Below, piece after piece: positions 38,019-49,740 of a DNA stretch of 64,000 bases (position 1 is its first letter; every line of letters starts with the position of its first letter). A model generated the notes under the pieces. It had not been told where the DNA came from and did no database searches. It saw only the letters and a list, made by a program, of their open reading frames with translations. This DNA is from Siphonodentalium dalli (lineage: Eukaryota; Mollusca; Scaphopoda; Gadilida; Siphonodentaliidae): positions 66,353,897 to 66,417,896 of the forward strand of contig CP136063.1 in assembly GCA_032622095.1 (NCBI GenBank), given 5' to 3'. A program made the position numbers and the translations under genes.

Positions 38019-38241
38019 ATGCCAGGACAATCTTGTCCAATGTACTGCAACAATCGCGGTGGACATTTTATTTCCAAAAGCTGCCAATGCAGCTACTTTA
38101 TAGCTTCGTGAGAAATGGATAATCGCCATTCGACGGAGTAACGTGCCAATCAAGAAAAAGACAAATGGGAACCTGTTGAATTTGCCGTTGTTTGTGCTAT
38201 ACATTTCACTGATGACCAATTTCTAGCCAGATATGACAAAA
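38019..38241 (+). pseudogene. THAP-domain exon, broken, unit 2
   Basis: Same as unit 1 with the same two frame breaks. Differences include a CAG-to-TAG change in the middle (ATL-stop-LREKW) and MPGQSCPMYC at the start. Shared breaks show the gene was already dead before the unit was duplicated. Confidence 0.75.
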
Positions 38242-38979
38242 GTATGTTTTTTTTAATGAAAACACATAAACTGTTAAATATGGAAACGTATGTGTGAGTT
38301 AAAATTCGGCTTGCATGATATATACATTTTTACTATATCTGTGGATCTGCCGATTGATGACACTGATGTTATTGACACAGAGGACTACATGTATTATTAC
38401 AATTCAGTTAAATTTCATGTGACATGACTCTTAACTGACATACATTCTGGTTATGAAATTTAAAGTCTGGTCGAATGAACGATAATACTATTTTCTAGAT
38501 ATTAGTTCAAGCCGGTTATGGTGAATACCAAAAATCCTCTTTCTGTGATATGACCTGTATATGGAAATGAATAAAACAATGGAGTCAATTTGGCCTCGAA
38601 TCAATTGAATCTATATTCTCTTTAAAATATGTAATTTACATAACCATATGCATTTGCAAATATCCAACTAACAATGTAACATTATACCGGTATATAACCA
38701 AAAACATTCATTTACCTATCTGCATTTCATATTTTCGCTATTTCAAGAATTCATAAATTATTAATAAACATTGTAATGAAGCCGTACTGGACCATGCTAA
38801 TGAAATAAGTAACGCTCTTTATTGATTTTGCTTAATAACTGATCTAATGTAATACAAGTTCAATTCCTCTATATTGAAGTACATGTAGCTCGATATGTGC
38901 TATACTGATTTAAATACTGTTCAGTTCATTTCGTAAATTCAAGCGAGTTTTCATAACATAACGTAGAAATTCTATATAT

Positions 38980-39222
38980 GTGAATCTGCCGATTGATGAC
39001 ACTGATGTTATTGACACAGGACTACATGTATTATCATCATTCAGTACCACAGCCCAAACGGAGGAATCTTCATTCAAGAAAGTTCCGTCTTTCAGTATTC
39101 ATAAATTCAAGGACAATCCTTCAGCAGTGCATTTTTATATAATATTTAATATTGATCACTTTGAAGTCAATAAATGTGTATACGATAAAATCACATTCTT
39201 TCCTCCCCTGCACAACAACTGA
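38980..39222 (+). pseudogene. Transposase-like downstream exon remnant, unit 2
   Basis: Identical in protein sequence to the unit 1 copy as far as I can read. Confidence 0.5.
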
Positions 39223-40202
39223 CCCTGGACCTGGTAGAAATATTTTTTCAAAGACAATTTCTGATTTAACATTTTAAATGTAGTTAACTGTTTCTAGCGA
39301 AATCGTAGTGTTTCGTGCAGAATAGGGGCATTTAAGTTAACTTCAACTACTTTCGAAGCACTAACTATTCAATCTGGACTGCTGGCTAAAAATGGATGGC
39401 TTTTACATATAAAAGTGCCACATTCCGAAACAACATCCTTCAAGTTTTCCAGATGGTATATTTTACGGCATTACATGGGTTAACAGCCTGATTTAGTAAT
39501 AATGTAAAGCCACATGGCGGATTGCGCTTCAACATACACAAAATATTATTAGCTTTTGAATTTTACTCCTATCGGAATAGGTCGATGCATATCTTAACTA
39601 ATTTTCTACGGACATTGTGTAACCACAAAAGACGCATTGAAGAAAACAGCCATTCGCACGACATGGACCAAAAAAGGGTGTTCCTCATTCTATTCCTGAT
39701 ATGGCAGCAACAAAGAGCGTTTGTCTTATTTCGGGAGAAAATATGTGAAACCTTGCCTGAATACCAGGAATGTATTCTCGGGTTGCAAGAAAAGGGTAGC
39801 ATAATAACTTATGTGAAAAAGAAGTGCAATGTATCATACTATGCCACAACTTTAACAATCTACTAATATCAATGATGACCCACTTAAATCCTGCCAATAA
39901 TTTGTATGTGCTTTATGTGACAAGCCGACATGTATTCAAGTCGATGAATTACGAAAAAAAAATTCTCCTGTTGTAAAACGAGAACAATAACACCAAATGA
40001 AGAGTTCTGAAGCAACACGTTTTTTCGTGCAAACTATCGGGCAACTACAGGAGATATAGCACAGTAGCAATGTTATATTTATTGCCTCCGAAACATGCCG
40101 AGCAGAGCTGGCCCCTAGAACATGCTTGGGACTATACAATACACCAGGTGCCTATTTTTAGAAGCAAATTTGATTTTTGTTTTTGTTTTTTGTTTGTTGA
40201 TT

Positions 40203-40287
40203 GGGTGGGATACGAACCCCGGCCCGACGGCGAGCGCGCCTTGTGACTCAAAGTCCGACGTCAATACCACACGGCCACCGAAGCAAC
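40203..40287 (-). mobile_element. tRNA-derived SINE head, unit 3
   Basis: Same sequence as the unit 1 copy, offset 5695 bp, carried along by the tandem duplication. Confidence 0.65.
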
Positions 40288-40866
40288 CCAAAAAAAGGAA
40301 GCTCGAATGGCCGCTGTATTCTGACGTCGCACTTAGGACACTATATGCACATTTTAAGGTCTCTATAGTATATATAGGAGATATAGCACAGTAGAAATGT
40401 TATATTTATTGCCCCCGAAACATGCCGAGCAGAGCTGGCCCTTGGAACATGCTTGGGACTATACAACACACCAGGTGCCTATTTTTAGAAGCATATTTGA
40501 TTTTTGAGACAGTGCAAATTTATTTTTTTCTACAAAAAAAAATAAAAAAATTGCACTGTCTCAAAAATCAAATTTGCTTCTATCAGGCAACTACTTGGCA
40601 CAATACCTCGCCCATTCTGGAATTCCATGTCCTTACAGCCCTATGCAAATTGGGCTCCATATTTAGCCCTACGTTGTGTGGCAATGGGCTATCTTTTTGC
40701 GGTTATTTCCCTTAACACCAGCGGCCGCTACGGGGCGCACCAACAGATATATCAATTTCCGGTTAAGTCAATGGCTATTCACTTTCGCGTTGGATTTACA
40801 ACAAAGGAGATGTATTACGCCTGATTTATTAATATCTAGCTATCTGCAACTAAATATTCACAGAAA

Positions 40867-41088
40867 ATGCCAGGACAATCTTGTGCAATGTACTGCAACA
40901 ATCGCGGTGGACATTTTATTTCCAAAAGCTGCCAATGCAGCTACTTTACAGCTTCGTGAGAAATGGATAATCGCCATTCGACGGAGTAACGTGCCAATCA
41001 AGAGAAAGACAAATGGGAACCTGTTGAATTTGCCGTTGTTTGTGCTATACATTTCACTGATGACCAATTTCTAGCCAGATATGACAAA
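40867..41088 (+). pseudogene. THAP-domain exon, broken, unit 3
   Basis: Same two frame breaks. Reads MPGQSCAMYCNNRGGHF, then FPKAANAATLQLREKW. Closer to unit 2 than to unit 1. Confidence 0.75.
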
Positions 41089-41826
41089 AGTATGTTTTTT
41101 TAATGAAAACACATAAACTGTTAAATATGGAAACGTATGTGTGAGTTAAAATTCGGCTTGCATGATATATACATTTTTACTATATCTGTGGATCTGCCGA
41201 TTGATGACACTGATGTTATTGACACAGAGGACTACATGTATTATTACAATTCAGTTAAATTTCATGTGACATGACTCTTAACTGACATACATTCTGGTTA
41301 TGAAATTTAAAGTCTGGTCGAATGAACGATAATACTATTTTCTAGATATTAGTTCAAGCCGGTTATGGTGAATACCAAAAATCCTCTTTCTGTGATATGA
41401 CCTGTATATGGAAATGAATAAAACAATGGAGTCAATTTGGCCTCGAATCAATTGAATCTATATTCTCTTTAAAATATGTAATTTACATAACCATATGCAT
41501 TTGCAAATATCCAACTAACAATGTAACATTATACCGGTATATAACCAAAAACATTCATTTACCTATCTGCATTTCATATTTTCGCTATTTCAAGAATTCA
41601 TAAATTATTAATAAACATTGTAATGAAGCCGTACTGGACCATGCTAATGAAATAAGTAACGCTCTTTATTGATTTTGCTTAATAACTGATCTAATGTAAT
41701 ACAAGTTCAATTCCTCTATATTGAAGTACATGTAGCTCGATATGTGCTATACTGATTTAAATACTGTTCAGTTCATTTCGTAAATTCAAGCGAGTTTTCA
41801 TAACATAACGTAGAAATTCTATATAT

Positions 41827-42030
41827 GTGAATCTGCCGATTGATGACACTGATGTTATTGACACAGGACTACATGTATTATCATCATTCAGTACCACAGC
41901 CCAAACGGAGGAATCCAAGGACAATCCTTCAGCAGTGCATTTTTATATAATATTTAATATTGATCACTTTGAAGTCAATAAATGTGTATACGATAAAATC
42001 ACATTCTTTCCTCCCCTACACAACAACTGA
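41827..42030 (+). pseudogene. Transposase-like downstream exon remnant, unit 3
   Basis: As unit 1 but lacking 13 codons that include the FSIHKF stretch. Confidence 0.5.
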
Positions 42031-42525
42031 CCCTGGACCTGGTAGAAATATTTTTTCAAAGACAATTTCTGATTTAACATTTTAAATGTAGTTAACTGTT
42101 TCTGGCGAAATCGTGGTGTTTCGTGCAGAATAGGGGCATTAAAGTTAACTTCAACTACTTTCGAAGCACTAACTATTCAATCTGGACTGCTGGCTAAAAA
42201 TGGATGGCTTTTACATATAAAAGTGCCACATTCCGAAACAACATCCTTCAAGTTTTCCAGATGGTATATTTTACGGCATTACATGGGTTAACAGCCTGAT
42301 TTAGTAATAATGTAAAGCCACATGGCGGATTGCGCTTCAACATACACAAAATATTATTAGCTTTTGAATGCATATCTTAACTAATTTTCTACGGGCATTA
42401 TGTAACCACAAAAGACGCATTGAAAAAAACAGCCATTCGCACGACATGGACCAAAAAAGGGTGTTCCTCATTCTATTCCTGATATGGCAGCAACAAAGAG
42501 CGTTTGTCTTATTTCGGGAGAAAAT

Positions 42526-43474
42526 TTATATTTTTTTCACACCAAATTAAATGTTTTACTCAATATTCTCTCTTTTTCATTTAACTTCGTAAAATCATTT
42601 AAATTGTGAATATTTTTACAAATGGAAATGATATTATTTTGGTATATTTGCAACAAAAACGACTGTAATACCGGTCAACTAGTTCATGTTTGCGACTAGA
42701 CAGTTTTTCATTTCTTTTTCGCAGTACTTCCTTCGTCGTATTTTGGAGTAGATTCTGAAATCGTGAATAGATGTATGTACATGGTTCATGGTTTCCATTT
42801 TATAGTTCTCTATGCGATAAATTCGTGTTAGTATATTCTGTCCCCGGGCTTAGTAAACACATAAATCCTTTAGCCGTGAATACGATTTTGTCTGTTCCTG
42901 GCGGAATCTAGCGCCTATTGTTTCACCGACTCATATTTCGTGTTTACTGATCGCCATTTCCGCTATATACTTGGACAACAATCACCGTTTATATAATAAC
43001 ACACGCAACTGCCACAAAGGGGTGGTATTTTCGCAAATAAACTTGCCGACACAACAGTGTCAACACCCTGATATTAGTCCAGAACAGCAGTATCCATTGT
43101 ACGAGAGACTCTACCGGAAGTGTCTTGGGCTGATGACCACGAGTTACGTCCCCGGAATGAGATAGCCCATTATAACCATAGCCCGTCTATATTGCACGAG
43201 ATACATGTTTATGGTTATATGATAACAACATTAGGCATAGCGGTATGAGTTGTCTCTAAAGTATGTTCCTTTACCCATTGCCCGTTTGAGTGTCATGTAA
43301 ATAATGTTATCCAGAGCGGGAATGGTCAGCACCAAGATGCACATGCATAAGAACGAATCTACAACCAATGATGAAGCAAGATTCAGGCGTAATCATGACT
43401 TTCATTGTCGCTTTCATGCCCGTCGGGTTCGTAGCATAGATCAACGCCATGCTACTATTATAATCTTCGGACTG
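42526..43474. other. Non-coding spacer
   Basis: Unique sequence between the tandem array and ZNF4. Short ORFs carry no domain I recognise. Confidence 0.5.
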
Positions 43475-44131
43475 TTAACAAATCCAAATGATTTCAGATG
43501 ACCCAGAATATATACCCATATTATGTTTCGTCAGGTTACTCAACACAGTAAATGATTTCTCACATATATCACATTGATATGGGCGATCACCTGTATGGAT
43601 CCTCTTATGTGTAGTCAGGTGACTCGAGTATGTAAATGATTTCTCGCACATATCACATTGATACGGGCGATCCCCCGTGTGGGTCCTCTGATGTTGCACC
43701 AAGTCACTCGACCGAACAAATGATTTCTCACATATATCACATTGCTACGGGCGATCACCAGTGTGGATCCTCATATGTTGCACCAAGGCACTCGACTGAG
43801 CAAATGATTTCGCGCACATATCACATTGGTACGGGCGATCTCCCGTTTGGGTCCTCGCATGTCTCGTCAGGTTACTCGACGCAGTAAATGACTTATCACA
43901 TATTTCACATTGATATGGGCGATCACCCGCGTGGGTTCTCTTATGTACCAGCAAATTTAAAGATGTGCTGCATGTTCTCCAGCATATATCGCATTGATAT
44001 GAACGAATATCCTTATTGGACAAACTGTTCGACGAATCATCGTCTGTTTGTGACGTATTTACCGATGTGTGTTTATCATTTATTGTCTCCATTGCCGATG
44101 GCTCCACCTCCACAACAGTATGTGACTGCAT
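43475..44131 (-). pseudogene. ZNF4: C2H2 zinc-finger gene with one nonsense codon
   Basis: Minus strand. The ATG at 44131 gives MQSHTVVEVEP, then DKHTSVNTSQTDDDSS, matching the ZNF5 leader (DKHISVNTSQ). Six fingers follow: the first lacks the core Phe (CDICWRTCSTSLNLL), the second ends in Gln instead of His, the third is canonical. The fourth starts with TAG (43745-43747) where a Tyr TAT codon is expected. After that stop the frame stays open through fingers 4-6 to 43475, and finger 6 has lost its last His. If the stop is real, the product has three fingers. One base explains the stop, so a sequencing error or polymorphism cannot be excluded. Confidence 0.75.
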
Positions 44132-44239
44132 CTGTTCCCGTACAAGATCCAATTACATGTAGCAATAGACTTTGTCCACATGAGACAGTGTGAGAATTGC
44201 TAGGCGACATAGGCGGTAATGAAAGTAGATGTAAAACCT

Positions 44240-44275
44240 CGTAACGCGATTAAAAGTGGTCTTAAGCAGCTGAAA
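44240..44275 (-). promoter_or_regulatory. ZNF-family upstream block at ZNF4
   Basis: Minus strand 'AAGACCACTTTTAATCGCGT' about 120 bp before the start codon, similar in sequence and order to the ZNF2 and ZNF5 upstream blocks. ZNF4 and ZNF5 also share 'TTTCATTNCCGCCTAT' and 'GGATCTTGTACGG' closer to the gene. Confidence 0.5.
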
Positions 44276-44694
44276 TGAACGCCAGTTAAGAGATATATAT
44301 ATCTACATAGAATACCTAGGGCTTCCTCATTAAACACGGAAACACAAGAAATTAGCGAATTAAACAATTAGTAACATAAAATGCTACTTGGCGGGAAGTT
44401 GGTCTAAACAAACAGCTAACACCATTGCACGGCGTAACTATAACGCAGTCATTCCCGAAGTGATGACACAACCACTTTTCCGCGAGCCAGTGGCACGTGC
44501 TGAGTTACTTATGCAGATACAAGTTATGTAGTCTGTGACATAGTCGTTTAAATATTGGGGTTGACGTATCCTGCCCGTGTGTGGCCGAGTCATGTGCAGG
44601 GTTATCCCACTCGCGTCTGAATGGGCGCCGGTATCAATGTGAACTTCCGGAGGGTCACTGGTAGTTTGATCCGTGAGAACTTGTTGCATAGTCG

Positions 44695-45443
44695 TGTAGG
44701 AGTGTTGGGTGGTGACACCTGTCAGTAGAAGGTCCTTACCTGAGGGTTATCTATATGGAAATGACTGACCACTGAGCAGTTGTCACCACTTCAACTTTTC
44801 GGGCCATCAGCTTGATCCCCATTGGCCTCGGGTGTATGGGCATCTCTGATTGGCTTTGCCAAGACGAGCGCCCCCACACTCGATGGTATAAGAGGCCTCA
44901 CGTTTTTCCAAATCGTCGGTTCGCTCAATACATCCAACGGTGAGTTTGGTTTCCACCGCCTCCAACTGGAAGTTGCTAACACATGCATTTTTATGGCCAT
45001 TTCTTTGGAACGAATTTGTTGCACGAAATTGGGACATACTAGTACATTATTCATACTTAAGTAAAAGCGTACCGCTTTCACTTCCGGTACATTTCGTAAC
45101 CATTCCGGTACATTTCGTAACCATTCCGATCTTTAGTGGTGATTCATTTAGATGGCACCGTTTGCTATTCTATATTTACACTGTATTGATGACTTACAGT
45201 AGGTAAATGGTTATCAGTCGAGTAAATACAATAAGTTAGTTAATAACTTCTGCACAATTCCCTCTAAATTAATATTGATATCTATACATACTTCATACTT
45301 CTTCAATAAATATGCCAATATCTTACTTTTTTCCCATACTGGCCCTAGGGAATGTGGCGTCATACCTTGACCCGGGAAGGAACCTGCTCCAGAGGGTCAT
45401 GACCCACTAACCTCCCTGCTCATAGGACCCCCAGTATACTACA
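44695..45443 (+). repeat. 5' LTR
   Basis: 749 bp, TGTAGGAGTGTTGGG to CAGTATACTACA. Contains a TATA-like 'GGTATAAGAGGCC' near 44883 and an AATAAA near 45305. It differs from the 3' LTR by scattered substitutions and a ~12-bp indel near 44812, so the insertion is not brand new. Confidence 0.9.
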
Positions 45444-45446
45444 TTT

Positions 45447-45464
45447 TGGTGCCGTGAGCAGGAT
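45447..45464 (+). other. Primer-binding site
   Basis: TGGTGCCGTGAGCAGGAT starts four bases after the 5' LTR, the place and TGG-start expected for tRNA priming. I do not assign the tRNA. Confidence 0.7.
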
Positions 45465-45607
45465 ATTCAATTAATAGATATATTATTGTCATATTTTTTT
45501 TGTTTTCTGAGTTAAGTAATATTTGATATTATTATATTCAGAATTTTACCTTACATTTTGTTTAACTCATCATTACCCAATTTCGTGTATTCCTAAGTAG
45601 GGCAGAT

Positions 45608-46757
45608 ATGACTGCACGACAAGTTTCAGTTGGAGGTGGGAGCGAACCCAATTTGATTGACCCACTTGGCATACCCACACATTTATTTAACATGAATAGC
45701 CCTCTTCTAAAGGGGTATACCCTACAACTCACTACGTCAGGATGGGGTGGACCCACTGTTACTTCAAGTGTGACGTCAGTGGCCTCCACTCCAATTTCCA
45801 CGTTTAGGACTATCCCAAGCCAAGGGTTCATGGGGAGTAAATGTTCTTTAAACTACTATGTACCAGAAACACCAATATGCAGTAACTTAGATTCAGGGTA
45901 CCCAAACAACCCTCCATGCATTTTGACTGGACATACTGAAATGTTCAATCAAAATTTATTCTCGCGGTACTTACATAGGTCCCAAGCACACACTCAACAA
46001 TTCTGCCACCAGCGAGTCCGTTTACAATCCAGTTTCTGAGCATCTTTCATCTCAGAATAAATTCCTCAAACCCATTGTAAACTCGGAAACTTTCGATGAC
46101 AAGAAATGGGATATAAATGACTACCTAACTCATTTCGAAATCATCGCCAAGTTAAATTGTTGGAAGGGTCCAGAAATGGCATACCATTTATTAATAAATC
46201 TGAGAGGTAACTCACAAACAATCTTGGGAAATTTGACTCCTGACCAAATTAATAACTACACAGTCCTTAAAAGTATATTAACATGCCGATACAGCCAATA
46301 TCAACAATTATCTACACACCGGGCCAAATTTCGCCAATGTACCAGGAAAGCTGGTCAGTCTATTGTTGAATATGGGTATAACTTGACTACCTTAGTTCGA
46401 AAAGCATACCCTGGAATACCCCACTTCTATGTGGAACCTTTTTTGGTAGAGCAATTCATTTGGGGTTTGGGACATCTGGAGTTAAAGAAACATGTACAGT
46501 ATGGGCATCCTGTCACTCTTAATCATGCCATTGCATTATCCACAGAGTTTGAATCCATCGAAGGCCCATTAGATAAGCCAAGGTTACCCAGGGATGAAAG
46601 TAACGTGGAACATCAGCTCTCGGATAGGATTTCATCACTTGAAAACCAAATAAGGGATCAGGGTCAAATACACCATCCCCATCTACCAATAGACAACTCA
46701 CCTGTTATTATGGCCAGAAAGTGGGACATGTGGAGGCCCGGTGTCGGGGGAAATTAG
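45608..46757 (+). pseudogene. gag: gag, frameshifted
   Basis: Capsid-type gag in two frames. The first (45608-46039) is a Ser/Thr/Pro-rich N-terminal region. It must shift by one base near 46000 to continue as NNSATSESVYNPV, then KPIVNSETFDDKKWDINDYL and the core from 46176 (LLINLRGNSQTILGNL, FRQCTRKAGQSIVEY). That is the arrangement of Ty3/Gypsy gag. At 46703-46744, in yet another frame, the zinc knuckle CYYG-QKVG-H-VEAR-C has Gly where the second Cys of CCHC belongs (TGC to GGC). The product would be non-functional. Confidence 0.8.
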
Positions 46758-47155
46758 CAGATCAGCAAAATGGAGTAAACTATGTACCAATGACTCAAAC
46801 GGTAGCTGCGTCAACCTGCACCGAGACTCCAAAGGATGTACCTACTCTCTCCATGCAGTCATCTAAATCTTGTCTATTTTGCTGTGCAGTAATTCATGGA
46901 ATATGTTGCACATTTTTAGTTGACACAGGTTCACCGGTTTCACTCTTAAATGACAGATTCATTAAAAAGTTGTGTATTCACAGTACTGTTATTCAACCGT
47001 CCGATGATAAGCTCTCTACAGCAAGTGGGCATGCATTAAACGTCCAAGGGTCAGTCGCCGTTGCTATTGAGTTCCCAGTCTTTGCAGTACAGCAAGATTT
47101 TCTAATAGCCGATATAAATACTTTCACATGTATACTTGGGTTAGATTTCTTTTAA
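46721..47155 (+). pseudogene. Aspartic protease region
   Basis: Open frame with FLVDTGSPVSLLNDRF (catalytic Asp-Thr-Gly) near 46915 and CILGLDFF near 47130, the two hallmark ends of a retropepsin domain. It continues from the knuckle remnant without its own ATG, as expected for a polyprotein. The domain itself looks intact although the element is not. Confidence 0.8.
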
Positions 47156-47170
47156 CATAATCAGGGTGTC

Positions 47171-47851
47171 TTGGATGTACCAAGGAAGATATTGCAAGTG
47201 AGCTCTGGTAAAATAAGGGTTTTTCATCAACACTCCTATTCAAGTGCGTGTCTGCAAATTCATGACGATCAAGTAATCCCACCATATTCTGAGGTCCTTT
47301 TGGAAGCGTCAGTTAATCAGCCTGTCAATGGGAACGAAGCCCTCGCGGAGCCCTATAAATCACTTGCTGACAAAGGTCTTCTTATAGCAAAAACAGTAGT
47401 AAATGCCGAGCAAAGTAAGGATGAATCATGTCAAACCTCACTGGAACAGTTGAAGAATTCTTTGATTGCACCTCCCATTTTAGTATTGCCAAGTTCAACA
47501 GATAAAATTGTTCTGGATACTGATGCTAGTGGAACCGGGATCGGCAGTGTTCTTTCACAGATACAAAATGGTGAAGAAGAGGTTGATATTTATTCATTTG
47601 ATATCGAACACAGACTGGGAAATCGTCATCAAAATGTAGATTCGCTGTCACGAATTGAGTGTAAAAAATGTGTAGGTGTTTTTGTTTGTTGCCCCTCCTG
47701 TTCAGGTGGAGAGGATGTAGACAACCAACGAACTCCAGTAAGCTCACACAAGACCCTGGCACCTTACAGGTATCCAAACCTCCTGATGAGTTGGACTCGA
47801 TTGGCCATGTGCCATCCATACCACCTGCATCTAGTTGTCGTAATCTGGTAG
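47171..47851 (+). pseudogene. Pol remnant: RNase H pieces, RT deleted
   Basis: After about 60 residues of post-protease sequence, RT is missing. The frame goes straight to LKNSLIAPPILVLPSSTDKI and VLDTDASGTGIGSVLSQIQ, the start of a Ty3-type RNase H with its first catalytic Asp, then jumps to HRLGNRHQNVDSLSRIEC from the RNase H end. This shows at least two internal deletions that kept the frame. Confidence 0.75.
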
Positions 47852-48270
47852 GAGTTATTAGTTCTCAGTTTCCACTCAATTCGGAAGGCGAAGATGATCC
47901 CATGATTCAGCCATCAGCAGCTATGGTTGATGAGTCACAAGACGAATATTCTTCTTGGATGATGACGATTTGTCCGGTGGTTGATTTAAATGATAACTAT
48001 GTTAATGATGAAACCGAAAGTGAGTACTTTTCGACAGACAAGTCCAATTGGTTAGATACATGGAATATCGATGAGTTGACATCATATCAACATCAGGATT
48101 CGGAGGTCGTATGGATCATTGATGCTAAACAGTTGTCGGATACTCGTCCACAGCGGGATAAAGAGAAAGTTATTCGTTACCAGTGTGATGGATATTGTGA
48201 CAATGGAGAACTGTGTCTAATCGGTGGAAGATTCTCAATTTTGGAATGCTGTGTGCCAGAACTCTTATGA
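47668..48270 (+). pseudogene. Region between RNase H and integrase, truncated
   Basis: In an overlapping frame, acidic sequence is followed by WNIDELTSYQHQDSEV and YCDNGELCLIGGRF. Position and pattern resemble the linker before the integrase H2C2 domain, but the catalytic integrase is absent. The assignment is by context and weak similarity. Confidence 0.4.
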
Positions 48271-48306
48271 CATTCATGAATGTTATATATAATATTATGT
48301 CCTTTT

Positions 48307-48320
48307 TAAGGAGGGAGGAA
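48307..48320 (+). other. Polypurine tract
   Basis: AAGGAGGGAGGAA directly before the 3' LTR, the usual site for plus-strand priming. Confidence 0.7.
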
Positions 48321-49076
48321 TGTAGGAGTGTTGGGTGGTGACAGCTGTCAATGGAAGGTCCTTACCTGAGGGTTATCTATATGGAAATGACTGACCACTG
48401 AGCAGTTGTCACCACTTCAACTTTTCGGGCCGTCGGCGATGTGGAAGCTTGATCCTCATTGGCCTCGGGTGTATGGGCATCTCTGATTGGCTTTGCCAAG
48501 ACGAGCGCCCCACACTCGATGGTATAAGAGGCCTCACGTTTTTCCAAATCGTCGGTTCGCTCAATACATCCAACAGTGAGTTTGGTTTCCACCGCCTCCA
48601 ACTGGAAGTTGCTAACACATGCATTTTTATGGCCATTTCTTTGGAACGAATTTGTTGCACGAAATTGGGACATACTAGTACATTATTCATACTTAAGTAA
48701 AATCGTACCGCTTTCACTTCCGGTACATTTCCATAACCATTCCGGTACATTTCGTAACCATTCCGATCTTTAGTGGTGATTCATTTAGATGGCACCGTTT
48801 GCTATTCTATATTTCACTGTATTGATGACTTACAGTAGGTACATGGTTATCAGTCGAGTAAATACAATAAGTTAGTTAATAACTTCTGCACAATTCCCTC
48901 TAAATTAATATTGATATCTATACATACTTCATACTTCAATAAATATGCCAATATCTTACTTTTCCCCCATACTGGGCCTAGGGAATGTGGCGTCATACCT
49001 TGACGCGGGAAGGAACCTGCCCCAGAGGGTCATGACACACTAACCTCCCTGCTCATAAGAACCCCAGTATACTACA
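48321..49076 (+). repeat. 3' LTR
   Basis: 756 bp, same ends as the 5' LTR and followed by GTCG. Confidence 0.9.
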
Positions 49077-49199
49077 GTCGTAAGGATGCACAAGTATAGC
49101 ACGATTGTGAAATGTTATCTACATGTACGATCTTGTCCATGTCCAATGTATGCAAATACCGCTGACAAACTGATTTCAGTTGAAGTGAATTGTGGTGGT

Positions 49200-49497
49200 T
49201 AAAGATGGATTATCTCTTTAAATAACAAATTTTAAATAGTTGCGTGGGTATAAAATTATAAATATGAACTGAAAACCCCTTTCCGGAAAAGCTTCTATCA
49301 ATTAATATTGATTTTAATTCGAATATTTAATTGGGACCGTTTATGTGTCTATTTTTAGAACAGACCATTCGGATGATAACATATTGCGATATAGAGCACT
49401 TGGCAGTTGCTATGGCTACGCACCGAAAGTCAAATATCCCAGATTGATTGTATTGTTTTGTTCGACAAATATAAGCGATAATGAGTATAATTAACGG
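49200..49497. mobile_element. TTAA-MITE left-half fragment
   Basis: Starts 'TTAAAGATGGATTATCTCTT' and follows the family for about 300 bp, including the 'GACCATTCGGATGA' segment. The right half is missing. Confidence 0.8.
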
Positions 49498-49740
49498 TTA
49501 CAATACACCAAATACAAATTAGTAGAGTGATTTCCCCTGGCACTACCAAGCTAGGATAAGCATAAAACAAATTATGGCAGCTGAATGATCAATGATACAT
49601 GGATGAAAAGTGCACGAAAAAATGCACAAAAGTGTTTCCCGTCGAGAAACATCAAATATAACCACATGGTGAACGGTTATGGCTGTGCAAATGGCGAATA
49701 ATTTATGGGAGGTGTTTGTGGTTTTTTTCGATGTCATTTT

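Larger units (their letters stand above)
33234..42525 (+). repeat. Large tandem array: three full and two partial ~2.85-kb units
   Basis: Units start at 'CTGGACCTGGTAGAAATATT': 33435-36376 (2942 bp, with an extra ~95-bp internal duplication at about 34140-34320), 36377-39224 (2848), 39225-42032 (2808, with a 39-bp deletion) and a partial 42033-42525. A partial unit end precedes them at 33234-33434. Identity is very high. Each unit holds a small ORF of 114 codons with no known domain, a SINE, a hairpin, a broken THAP gene and a second coding remnant. A collapsed or expanded assembly could alter the true copy number. Confidence 0.9.
44695..49076 (+). mobile_element. Ty3/Gypsy-like LTR retrotransposon, internally deleted
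   Basis: Flanked by the 4-bp duplication GTCG (44691-44694 and 49077-49080), with two ~750-bp LTRs beginning TG and ending CA. Order inside: primer-binding site, gag, protease, a piece of RNase H, and a short segment like the region before integrase. Reverse transcriptase and integrase are almost completely missing, and gag has frame breaks. At 4.4 kb it is shorter than complete elements and cannot move alone. Gag character and protease-RH order fit Ty3/Gypsy. It sits about 560 bp upstream of the ZNF4 start, in opposite orientation. Confidence 0.85.
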
